Below, one piece after another: positions 8,651 to 15,920 of a stretch of 56,292 bases of DNA. The translations under genes were made by a program, and so were the position numbers. The notes under the pieces were generated by a model. The model made no database searches. It was not told the DNA's origin and saw only the letters and a program-made list of their open reading frames with translations. Every line of letters starts with the position of its first letter. Position 1 is the first letter of the stretch. The stretch is from Curtobacterium sp. MCBD17_032 (lineage in GTDB: Bacteria > Actinomycetota > Actinomycetes > Actinomycetales > Microbacteriaceae). The DNA is taken from NCBI RefSeq assembly GCF_003234855.1, contig NZ_QKTO01000017.1:1-56292 (forward strand). The letters run 5' to 3'.

Positions 8651-10063
8651 CTAGTACACCGTCACTTCGTGCGTGACCTCGCCCGTCTCCTCGTCGACCT
8701 CGGCCGGAGCGGCCGGGCCCTCCTGGGCGACCTTCTTGATGAGGCGGAACTCGACGACCGCGAGGGACCCGTAGATGAGTGTGAAGACGACGAGCGAGAT
8801 GAGGACCTCGAGACCGGTCACGTTCGGGGAGACGCCGTCCGCAGTCCGCAGCAGCCCGAACACGAGCCACGGCTGGCGGCCCATCTCGGTGAAGACCCAG
8901 CCGACGATCATCGCGGCCATCGGCAGCGGGACCGCCCAGATCGCGATGCGCCACATCCAGCGCTGCTGCGGGAAGCGCCCCTTCCGGGTGAGCCAGAGCC
9001 CGGCCAGCGAGACCAGCACGGCACCGACGCCGAGGGCGATCATCCAGCGGAAGGACCAGTAGGTCACCCAGATGACCGGCTTGTAGTCGCCGGGGCCGTA
9101 CACCTGCGTGTACTGCGCCTGCAGGTCGTTGATGCCCTCGACGGTGCCGCTGAACGTGTGCGTCGACAGGAAGGACAGCAGGTACGGGATCCGGATCGAG
9201 AACAGCTCGCGGACGCCGTCGGGGGTCCCGAGGGTGAAGACCGAGAACGAGGCGTCCTTGCCGGTCGCGGTGTCGTACAGCGCCTCGGCCGCGGCCATCT
9301 TCATCGGCTGCGTCTCGACCATCGTCAGGCCGAGCTGGTCCCCGGTGAGCACCGTGAGCGCGCCGGCCGCGACCATCGTCCAGAGTCCGAACTTGAGCGC
9401 CGGCATCATCGTCTCGAGGTTCTGGTTGCGCGACAGGTGGTACGCGGCGACCGAGATGATCACGCCGGCGGCGACCATGAAGCACGCGAAGACCGTGTGC
9501 GGGAAGGCCGCGAGGGCGACCTTGTTGCCGAGGACGGCCCAGATGTCGGTGAGCTCCGCGCGGCCCTTCGCCTCGTTGAGCGCGTAGCCGACCGGGTGCT
9601 GCATGAACGCGTTCGCGGCGATGATGAAGTAGGCCGACATGATCGTGCCCGCACTGACGCACCAGATGCTCGCGAGGTGGAGCTTCTTCGGCAGACGGTC
9701 CCAGCCGAAGATCCAGATGCCGATGAAGGCCGCCTCGAAGAAGAAGGCCAGGATGCCCTCGAGCGCGAGCGGCGCGCCGAAGACGTCGCCGACGAACCGC
9801 GAGTAGTCCGACCAGTTCATGCCGAACTGGAACTCCTGCACGATGCCGGTGACGACACCCATCGCGAAGTTGATGAGGAAGATCCGCCCGAAGAAGCGGG
9901 TGAGCTGCAGGTAGTGCGCGCGACCGGTCCGGACCCAGGCGGTCTGGAACACCGCGACGACGACCGCCATGCCGATCGTCAGCGGGACGAAGAGGAAGTG
10001 GTAGATCGTCGTCAGACCGAACTGCCACCGCGACAGGAGGAGCGGGTCGAGGAGGTCGTTCAT
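8651..10063 (-). CDS. cydA: Cytochrome bd ubiquinol oxidase subunit I
   Basis: A 470-residue heme-bearing subunit of the bd quinol oxidase. Candidate heme ligands are in place: His22 in TIYHFLF, His189 in AAFPHTV, and Met394 just before GRQPW (395-399). The acidic residues Glu102 and Glu110 match the proton-channel and heme-site glutamates of E. coli CydA. The quinol-binding Q loop after His189 is short, as in Gram-positive enzymes. It is the first gene of the cydABDC operon, with ATG at 10063 and a long leader behind the promoter at 10166-10195. No strong Shine-Dalgarno sequence is visible. Confidence 0.96.
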   Translation of the reverse strand: MNDLLDPLLLSRWQFGLTTIYHFLFVPLTIGMAVVVAVFQTAWVRTGRAHYLQLTRFFGRIFLINFAMGVVTGIVQEFQFGMNWSDYSRFVGDVFGAPLALEGILAFFFEAAFIGIWIFGWDRLPKKLHLASIWCVSAGTIMSAYFIIAANAFMQHPVGYALNEAKGRAELTDIWAVLGNKVALAAFPHTVFACFMVAAGVIISVAAYHLSRNQNLETMMPALKFGLWTMVAAGALTVLTGDQLGLTMVETQPMKMAAAEALYDTATGKDASFSVFTLGTPDGVRELFSIRIPYLLSFLSTHTFSGTVEGINDLQAQYTQVYGPGDYKPVIWVTYWSFRWMIALGVGAVLVSLAGLWLTRKGRFPQQRWMWRIAIWAVPLPMAAMIVGWVFTEMGRQPWLVFGLLRTADGVSPNVTGLEVLISLVVFTLIYGSLAVVEFRLIKKVAQEGPAAPAEVDEETGEVTHEVTVY

Positions 10064-10165
10064 GCGGCCGGGCCCGTCGGGATCGCCGCGCGCTGTTCGT
10101 GCACGTTGAGATGCTTCCTGTGGAAGGGGTTCTGCTCGTTGCCGTCACGTCGTCGGGACCCTTCG

Positions 10166-10195
10166 ACGGTACTGCTGGACGCCCCACTTCGACAA
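10166..10195 (-). promoter_or_regulatory. Candidate cydA promoter (TTGTCG, 18 bp, TACCGT)
   Basis: On the minus strand TTGTCG (10195-10190) and TACCGT (10171-10166) are spaced by 18 bp. Transcription would start near 10159, leaving a leader of about 95 nt before the cydA ATG. This is the best -35/-10 pair seen in the window. The repeats at 10213-10290 end directly upstream of it. Confidence 0.5.
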
Positions 10196-10212
10196 GTTGT
10201 AGAGGCTCCGCC

Positions 10213-10290
10213 TGCACGTATGTGCACGGCTCCTGCACGGCACAACCGTGCGGAACACATGTCCTCGCGGGGGCACATCCGTGCGGAACA
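10213..10290. promoter_or_regulatory. Phased repeats upstream of the cydA promoter, possible activator sites
   Basis: TGCACG occurs at 10213, 10223 and 10234, steps of 10 and 11 bp, so on one face of the helix. An 18-bp direct repeat (GCACAWCCGTGCGGAACA) follows at 10240-10257 and 10273-10290, 33 bp apart, about three turns. All lie upstream of the -35, the usual place for activator binding. The 315-bp gap holds no supportable gene. The regulator cannot be named from the sequence. Confidence 0.45.
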
Positions 10291-10323
10291 GCTGTGCCCG
10301 TCGTCACCCCTCCCGGGAACGCC

Positions 10324-10356
10324 GACAGGCGCCGGGCTGGAGGCCCGACGCCTGTC
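10324..10356 (-). terminator. Hairpin terminator after the osmoprotectant transporter operon
   Basis: GACAGGCGCCGGGC (10324-10337) pairs with GCCCGACGCCTGTC (10343-10356), leaving one internal mismatch and a 5-base loop. It lies 23 bp past the stop of the binding-protein gene. There is no T run, as is common for actinobacterial terminators. Confidence 0.7.
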
Positions 10357-10378
10357 TTCGAGAACGAGGATGCGCCTC

Positions 10379-11302
10379 CTAGAGGAGACCCTTCTCCGTC
10401 AGGAACTCCTTGGCGATGTCCGAGGACTTCTCCTTGTCGACCGTGCTCTTCGTGTTCAGGTCGATGAGCGCTTCGGTCGTCAGGACCTCGCTCACCTCGT
10501 CGATCGCGTCGGCCGCCTTCTCGTCGACCTTGTCGGACACGACCGGGGTGACGTTCTGCGGCACGATGAGGTTCTCCGGGTCCTCGAGCGTGACGAAGTC
10601 GTTCGCCTTGATGCTCGGGTCCGCGGTGTAGATGTCGGCGAGCTGGACGGTGCCGTCCTTGAGCGCCTTCACCGTCAGCGCTCCGCCCGAGTCCTCGATC
10701 GCCTTCGACGCGACGTCGACGCCGTACACGGACTTGAGCCCCTTCGGACCGTACGGCCGCGTCTGGTTCTCCGAGTTCGCGCCGACGGTCAGCTTCTCCT
10801 CGACGTTCTTCAGGTCGGCCAGGCTCGTCACGTCGTTCTCCTCGGAGAACTCCTTCGTGACGGTGTAGCTGTCCTGGTCGGTGGCCTCGGCGGCGTCGAG
10901 CGCGCGGATGCCGTCCGGCAGGGCCGACTCGAGCTCGTCGGCGATGTCCGACTCGCTCTTCGCGGTCGAGTCCTTGTCGTAGTACTGCAGCAGGTTGCCG
11001 CTGTACTCCGGCATGACGTCGATCGCGCCCTTCTGCAGCTGCGGCAGGTAGACCTCGCGCTGACCGATCTGGTAGTTCCGCTCGACCGTGTAGCCGTCCT
11101 TCTCGAGGACCTGCGCGTAGAGCTCGGCGATGATCTCGTTCGAGTAGTAGGCCTGCGACCCGATGACGATGGTCTTCGAGTCGGACGGGGCGCTGGAGCC
11201 GCTGTCGAGCGGGCTGCTGGACGAGCAGCCGGCGAGTGCCGCTGCCACGCCGAGCGCGACCGCGGCGGCGACGCCGGCGCGGAGCTTGGGTGCTGTGATC
11301 AC
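10379..11302 (-). CDS. opuCC: Osmoprotectant-type ABC transporter, substrate-binding lipoprotein
   Basis: A 307-residue lipoprotein of the OpuAC/ProX family (PF04069) that captures quaternary amines such as glycine betaine, choline or carnitine. A lipobox LAGC with Cys26 ends the signal peptide, and a Ser-rich linker leads to the folded part from about residue 43 (KTIVIGSQ). The stretch DVMPEYSGNLLQYY is the family's ligand-site region. It begins with GTG at 11302, whose last bases overlap the TGA of the preceding permease. The ligand cannot be read from the sequence; some members of this family bind ergothioneine. Confidence 0.85.
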   Translation of the reverse strand: MITAPKLRAGVAAAVALGVAAALAGCSSSSPLDSGSSAPSDSKTIVIGSQAYYSNEIIAELYAQVLEKDGYTVERNYQIGQREVYLPQLQKGAIDVMPEYSGNLLQYYDKDSTAKSESDIADELESALPDGIRALDAAEATDQDSYTVTKEFSEENDVTSLADLKNVEEKLTVGANSENQTRPYGPKGLKSVYGVDVASKAIEDSGGALTVKALKDGTVQLADIYTADPSIKANDFVTLEDPENLIVPQNVTPVVSDKVDEKAADAIDEVSEVLTTEALIDLNTKSTVDKEKSSDIAKEFLTEKGLL

Positions 11303-12027
11303 GAGGGGGTTCCTTCCGGGATGGGTTTGCGGGGCCGCTCACGCGATCCCGAGCGCCGCCGTGCCGCACGCTCGGCGACGCCCGCGGGCACCACCGCCCG
11401 CTGCAGCACGGCGAAGACGACTTCGAACGCGATCGCCAGGACGATCACGAGGACGGAGGCGCCGAGCATCATGGCGTAGTCCTGGGTCTTGAGCCCGAGG
11501 AAGACGTAGCCACCGAGGCCACCGGCACCGACGTAGGCGGCGAGGGTGGCCGTCGCGACGACCTGCAGCACGGCCGCACGGATGCCGCCGATGAGCAGTG
11601 GGAGACCGAGGGGGATCTCGACCTTCGTCAGGACCTGCCACCCGGTCATCCCCTGCGCCCGTGCGGCGTCGACGGTGACCGGGTCGACCGACTCGATGCC
11701 CGCGTACGCCCCGGCGAGCACCGACGGGACGGCGAGGATGACGAGCGCGAGCAGCGGCGCCTGCAGGTTCACGCCGAGCAGCAGACCGAACAGCGTCAGC
11801 ACACCGAGGGTGGGCAGCGCGCGGATCCCGCCGGAGAGCGCGATCGCGAACCCGCGGGCCCTGCCGGTGTGCCCGATCAGGTACCCCACCGGCACGGCGA
11901 TCACCGAGGCGACGACCACGGCGACGAGCGAGATCCACACGTGTTCCCAGAGCCGGACGGGGATGCCGTTCGGGCCGGGGTGGTTGGCGGGGTCGAGGAC
12001 CCAGGCGAAGGCCTGTCCGATGATCAC
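11299..12027 (-). CDS. opuCD: Osmoprotectant-type ABC transporter, permease (second)
   Basis: A 242-residue inner-membrane permease of the BPD transporter type, with about six hydrophobic helices. The EAA loop that contacts the ATPase is seen as DAARAQGMTGWQVLTKVEIP. The start is GTG at 12027, read out of the TGA of the previous permease gene (4-base overlap); frames extending further upstream overlap that gene and are not real. The C-terminal tail is basic (RRRSGSRERPRK). It probably pairs with the permease at 12024-12740 around one ATPase dimer. Confidence 0.88.
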   Translation of the reverse strand: MIIGQAFAWVLDPANHPGPNGIPVRLWEHVWISLVAVVVASVIAVPVGYLIGHTGRARGFAIALSGGIRALPTLGVLTLFGLLLGVNLQAPLLALVILAVPSVLAGAYAGIESVDPVTVDAARAQGMTGWQVLTKVEIPLGLPLLIGGIRAAVLQVVATATLAAYVGAGGLGGYVFLGLKTQDYAMMLGASVLVIVLAIAFEVVFAVLQRAVVPAGVAERAARRRSGSRERPRKPIPEGTPS

Positions 12028-12740
12028 GACGAGACCTCCGCGGTCTGCAGCACGCGCCGGACGGCCCGCTTCGACGGCACCGACGCGCGTGTCCACGGCA
12101 TCACGATCCGTCCGAGCAGCACGAGCAGCCCGTCGATCGCGAATGCGAGGACGAGGACCATGACGATGCCCGCCAGGATCTCCTCCGGGATGTTCCGCCC
12201 GATGCCGTCGGTGAACAGCGACCCCAGGCTCGGGATGCCGAGGACCGCGCCGACGGTCGTGAGCGAGATGGTGGACACCGACACGACCCGGAGGCCGGCG
12301 AGCAGGACCGGACCGGCCAGCGGCAGGTCGACGCGGAAGAAGCGCTGCACGCCCGAGTAGCCCATCGCCGTCGCCGCCGACGCCGTGTCCGGGTCGACCG
12401 AGCCGAGGCCGTCCACGGTCGACCGCACCATGAGCGCGAGGCCGTACAGCGTCAGCCCGACCACGACGTTGACCGGGTCCTGCAGTCCGGTGCCGATGAT
12501 GCCGGGCAGCGCGATGAACAGCGGGAGCGACGGCACGGCGTAGAGCAGGCCGGCGACGGTGACGATGCCACCGCCGAGCCCGCTGCTCAGCCGACGTGCG
12601 CCGGGACGACGGAGTCGGACGACCAGCCAGCCGATCGGGATCGACAGCAGGAACGCGATGACGATCGGCGGCAGGGCGATGGCCAGGTGCGCCAGCGTGG
12701 CGTCCCCGATCGTGTCGAGGTTCGCCAGCACCCACTTCAC
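12024..12740 (-). CDS. opuCB: Osmoprotectant-type ABC transporter, permease (first)
   Basis: A 238-residue permease with about six hydrophobic helices and an EAA-type loop (TASAATAMGYSGVQRFFRVDLP). It starts with GTG at 12740, overlapping the TGA of the ATPase gene by 4 bases, and ends by overlapping the next permease by 4 bases. The two permeases differ clearly in sequence, so the channel is a heterodimer as in OpuC systems. Assignment of the B and D names follows gene order only. Confidence 0.88.
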   Translation of the reverse strand: MKWVLANLDTIGDATLAHLAIALPPIVIAFLLSIPIGWLVVRLRRPGARRLSSGLGGGIVTVAGLLYAVPSLPLFIALPGIIGTGLQDPVNVVVGLTLYGLALMVRSTVDGLGSVDPDTASAATAMGYSGVQRFFRVDLPLAGPVLLAGLRVVSVSTISLTTVGAVLGIPSLGSLFTDGIGRNIPEEILAGIVMVLVLAFAIDGLLVLLGRIVMPWTRASVPSKRAVRRVLQTAEVSS

Positions 12741-13645
12741 CGGGTGCTCCCACCCTGCGCCGCAGCACCCGGGACGCTGGCGGGCGTCCCGGCCTCGGAG
12801 CGGACAGCGGCAGCGGCGTCGACGACGCCCGTGGGACCGGTCAGGACGCCCGCGGCACGGCCGTCCCCGTCCACGACGATCGGACCGGTCGGGGTCTGTT
12901 CGACCCGGAGCGAGCGGCGTCCCCGCCCGGCACCGATGAAGCCGGCGACGAAGTCGTCGGCCGGTGCGGACAGGATCTCCGCCGGGGTACCGAGCTGGGC
13001 GATCTCGCCGCCCTTCTTCAGGATGACGACCTGGTCGCCGAGCTTGAACGCCTCGTCGATGTCGTGGGTCACGAAGACGACCGTCTTGCCGAGCTCCCGC
13101 TGGAGTCGGATCAGCTCGTCCTGCAGGTCGGTCCGGACGAGCGGGTCGACGGCTCCGAACGGCTCGTCCATGAGGAGGATGTTCGGGTCGACGGCCAGTC
13201 CGCGCGCCACACCGACACGCTGCTGCTGGCCGCCGGAGAGCTGCGACGGGTAGCGGTCCGCGAGGGAGCGGTCGAGGCCGACGGTGTCCATGAGCTCCAG
13301 GGCGCGCGCCCGGGCGTCCGACTTCGACACCCCGGTCAGGAGCGGCACGGTCGCGATGTTGTCCGCGACCTTACGGTGCGGCAGCAGTCCGGCGTTCTGC
13401 ATGACGTAGCCGATCCGCCGCCGGAGCTGCACGGGGTCGACGCCGGCGATGTCCTCGCCGTCGATCTCGACGGAGCCCGCCGTGGGGTCGATCATCCGGT
13501 TGATCATCCGGAGCAGCGTGGTCTTGCCGCATCCGCTCGATCCGACGAACACCGTCGTGGTCCGCGAGGGGATCACGAGGTCGAACGACTCGACGGCGTT
13601 CGTACCGTCCGGGTAGGTCTTGCGCACCGAGCGGAACTCGATCAT
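12737..13645 (-). CDS. opuCA: Osmoprotectant-type ABC transporter, ATP-binding protein
   Basis: A 302-residue ATPase that powers import. Walker A is GSSGCGKT (35-42, Lys41), the signature is LSGGQQQR, Walker B is ILLMDEPFGAVD and the switch is VTHD. The C-terminal 60 residues have no clear fold and lack an obvious pair of CBS domains, unlike many OpuCA proteins. The ATG at 13645 follows a good Shine-Dalgarno sequence (AGAAGGG); a frame open to 13837 runs through the promoter region and is not used. It is the first gene of a tightly coupled four-gene operon. Confidence 0.9.
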   Translation of the reverse strand: MIEFRSVRKTYPDGTNAVESFDLVIPSRTTTVFVGSSGCGKTTLLRMINRMIDPTAGSVEIDGEDIAGVDPVQLRRRIGYVMQNAGLLPHRKVADNIATVPLLTGVSKSDARARALELMDTVGLDRSLADRYPSQLSGGQQQRVGVARGLAVDPNILLMDEPFGAVDPLVRTDLQDELIRLQRELGKTVVFVTHDIDEAFKLGDQVVILKKGGEIAQLGTPAEILSAPADDFVAGFIGAGRGRRSLRVEQTPTGPIVVDGDGRAAGVLTGPTGVVDAAAAVRSEAGTPASVPGAAAQGGSTR

Positions 13646-13784
13646 GGGTGCCCTTCTTGGTGGAGGTAGCCCGACTCCGGAGACAGTACAGGTCGGAGCC
13701 CATACCGGTCCGCTCGTGTCGGCGCATGACGCCTGATGGACATCGGGGGTGTTCCCGCGCAGTCCGGACAGGGTCCGCACGCAC

Positions 13785-13821
13785 CGACGCCCGCCCCTCC
13801 TGTTCGGAGGGACGGGCGTCG
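13785..13821. terminator. Hairpin terminator after the TetR gene
   Basis: CGACGCCCGCCCCTCC (13785-13800) pairs with GGAGGGACGGGCGTCG (13806-13821) with one mismatch and a 5-base loop. It lies 38 bp beyond the TetR stop, in the 213-bp gap before the transporter operon. The rest of the gap must hold that operon's promoter; TACTGT (minus strand, 13688-13683) is a weak -10 candidate. Confidence 0.6.
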
Positions 13822-13858
13822 CGGTTCGGTCCGGCATGCGACCGGCGGGCGTGACCGG

Positions 13859-14506
13859 TCAGGAGGCTCGGATCACCGACTCCAGGTACGGCCGGCTCAT
13901 CGCGCGGTACGCGTCGATGAGGGCGGTGTCCGGGTTGTCACGGTCGACGTGCGCGCGCGCCAGGACGGCGTGCGCCGACTCGGCGAGCACGATCCAGGCC
14001 CGGCTGAGGGCCTCGGACTGCGGCAGGTCGAAGCGTTCGCGCATGACGACACCGACGGCCCCGCCGAGGGCGGCCAGCCGGTCGGCGTCCTCGTCCCCGG
14101 AGGTGGTGTCGATGTCCGCGAAGCGGATGGCCCGGAAGCCCGGCTCGGTGCGGTACATCTCGGCGGTCATCTCGATGAGCGCGTCGCAGCCCTCCTGCCA
14201 GGTCGTGGCACCGGACGCGTCGAGCGTGTCGACGAACCGGGCGGCGAGGCGCTGCGTGCAGCGGATCGCGAGCGCCTCGACCACGGCGATCCGGTCCGGG
14301 AAGTACCGGTAGACCGTCCCGATGGACGCGCCGGCACGCTCGGCGACCATCGCGGTCGTCAGGCGCTCGAACCCGATCTCGTCGATCACCGCCGCTGCGG
14401 CGTCGAGCAGACCTGCGAGGCGGGCCGAGCTGCGTGCCTGGACCGGCTCGTTCCTGAGCAGTGATGATCCCCCTGGCAGAGCGTTCGGAACCTCGGTGAC
14501 GAGCAC
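13859..14506 (-). CDS. TetR family transcriptional regulator
   Basis: A 215-residue repressor-type protein. The helix-turn-helix is clear (LTTAMVAERAGASIGTVYRYFPDR, about residues 43-66), and the C-terminal ligand domain ends near YLESVIRAS. I use the GTG at 14506, preceded by AAGGAG; earlier in-frame codons reach into the divergent gene and have no ribosome site. It is divergent from the App1-like gene (139-bp gap) and upstream of the transporter operon on the same strand. Its targets are not shown; the two neighbouring units are the natural guesses. Confidence 0.85.
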   Translation of the reverse strand: MLVTEVPNALPGGSSLLRNEPVQARSSARLAGLLDAAAAVIDEIGFERLTTAMVAERAGASIGTVYRYFPDRIAVVEALAIRCTQRLAARFVDTLDASGATTWQEGCDALIEMTAEMYRTEPGFRAIRFADIDTTSGDEDADRLAALGGAVGVVMRERFDLPQSEALSRAWIVLAESAHAVLARAHVDRDNPDTALIDAYRAMSRPYLESVIRAS

Positions 14507-14645
14507 GTGTTCTCCTTCTCGCGATGACCGCGGCTGTTGACTGAGACGGCAACTCTGACAGAGACCGCCTTGGTCTTGGCTGCGATTCCCGGGGTGTCGG
14601 GCGCTGGCGGGGCTCCTGGACACCCCTGCATGGGATGATGACGCC

Positions 14646-15803
14646 ATGCCCGAGACGACTCCTCCGGACCCCTCTGCGCCCCGGGACACCAGCACTTCCC
14701 CACAGCGGGACGCCCGGTCCGTGGAACGGGAGCACGACCGTCGCGAGCAGGCTCCGTGGGGCATCCAGCAGTGGGAGACGGCGATCCCCGAGCCGATCCT
14801 GCACCGGGCCGCGCGGATCGAGGACGCCGTGCAGGAGTTCCGTGAGCAGCACGCCCGGAAGCGCGGTCAGGTGCCGACGGTGATCCCGTACACGGGGTAC
14901 GGAGCGCCGGGGTGGGTCCGCGTACTCTGCCGGGTGCTCCTCACCCGCCGGGGTCTGGCGTCGGACGTGTCGTACTCCGGGGTCCGCGGGTGGCGCAGCT
15001 TCACGAGCGTCGCCGTCGACCACGCCGAGGTCACCATCACGGCTGGTGGCTCGACGCACACCGTGACGAGCGACCGCGGCGGCGTGGTCGACACGATCGT
15101 GCCGATCGACCTCGAGCCGGGCTGGCAGAAGATCCGCCTGTCCGCCGGCGGCATGCGCGACGTCGACGCCGACGTCTTCGTGGTGCACCCGGACACCCGC
15201 TTCGGCCTGCTCTCGGACATCGACGACACCGTCATGGTGACGAGCCTCCCCCGCCCGATGCTCGCGGCCTGGAACTCCTTCGTGCTGACCGAGCACGCCC
15301 GTCGCCCGGTCCCCGGGATGTCGGTCCTGTACGAACGCGTCCTCGCACAGCACCCGGGCGCGCCGACGGTGTACCTGTCCACCGGTGCCTGGAACGTCGC
15401 GCCGACCCTCGGGCGGTTCCTCTCCCGGAACATGTACCCGTCCGGGACGCTCCTGCTCACCGACTGGGGGCCGACCCACGACCGCTTCTTCCGCAGCGGG
15501 CAGCAGCACAAGCAGGACAACCTCCGGCGTCTCGCCCGGGACTTCCCGGACGTGCAGTGGCTGCTGATCGGCGACGACGGCCAGCACGACGAGCAGCTGT
15601 ACGGCGAGTTCGTCCGCGAGCACCCGGACAACGTCGCCGCGGTCGCTATCCGGCAGCTCTCCACGAGCGAGGCCGTCCTCGCCGGCGGTCGTTCCCGAGC
15701 GCAGGAGCGGATGCGCGACTCGACGAAGCCCTGGGTGTACGCACCGGACGGGGCCGGCCTGTGGACCGAACTCGGTCGCGTCGGGATCGCCGACGTCGAC
15801 TGA
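14646..15803 (+). CDS. App1-like phosphatase domain protein (DUF2183)
   Basis: A 385-residue protein with the catalytic domain of yeast App1, a phosphatidate phosphatase of the HAD superfamily (PF09949). The DxDxT nucleophile motif is DIDDT at 191-195, followed by conserved YLSTGAWN and a late LLIGDDGQHD. Residues 1-70 are polar and probably disordered; residues 100-180 form a beta-rich region (SDVSYSGVRGWRSF) typical of bacterial members. No signal peptide is seen, so it is probably cytosolic. Its bacterial substrate is not established. The GH15 gene follows 117 bp downstream on the same strand. Confidence 0.85.
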   Translation: MPETTPPDPSAPRDTSTSPQRDARSVEREHDRREQAPWGIQQWETAIPEPILHRAARIEDAVQEFREQHARKRGQVPTVIPYTGYGAPGWVRVLCRVLLTRRGLASDVSYSGVRGWRSFTSVAVDHAEVTITAGGSTHTVTSDRGGVVDTIVPIDLEPGWQKIRLSAGGMRDVDADVFVVHPDTRFGLLSDIDDTVMVTSLPRPMLAAWNSFVLTEHARRPVPGMSVLYERVLAQHPGAPTVYLSTGAWNVAPTLGRFLSRNMYPSGTLLLTDWGPTHDRFFRSGQQHKQDNLRRLARDFPDVQWLLIGDDGQHDEQLYGEFVREHPDNVAAVAIRQLSTSEAVLAGGRSRAQERMRDSTKPWVYAPDGAGLWTELGRVGIADVD

Positions 15804-15920
15804 CCGCGTCCGTCGTCCGGCCGATCGGACGGTCGACCGTCGCCCGAGTTCCTGCCGGTCGTCATCTGAACGCACCTTCAGCGCAGCTCCGCTCGGGGGT
15901 CGGGTGGTTCGATCGACCAC

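Noticed and set aside
10060..10278. Small 72-codon minus-strand gene before cydA
   Set aside because: It has no ribosome site, no domain, spans the promoter and repeats, and overlaps the cydA start.
13646..13837. N-terminal extension of the transporter ATPase
   Set aside because: The extension crosses the hairpin terminator and the promoter gap; the ATG at 13645 has a good ribosome site and starts the conserved fold.
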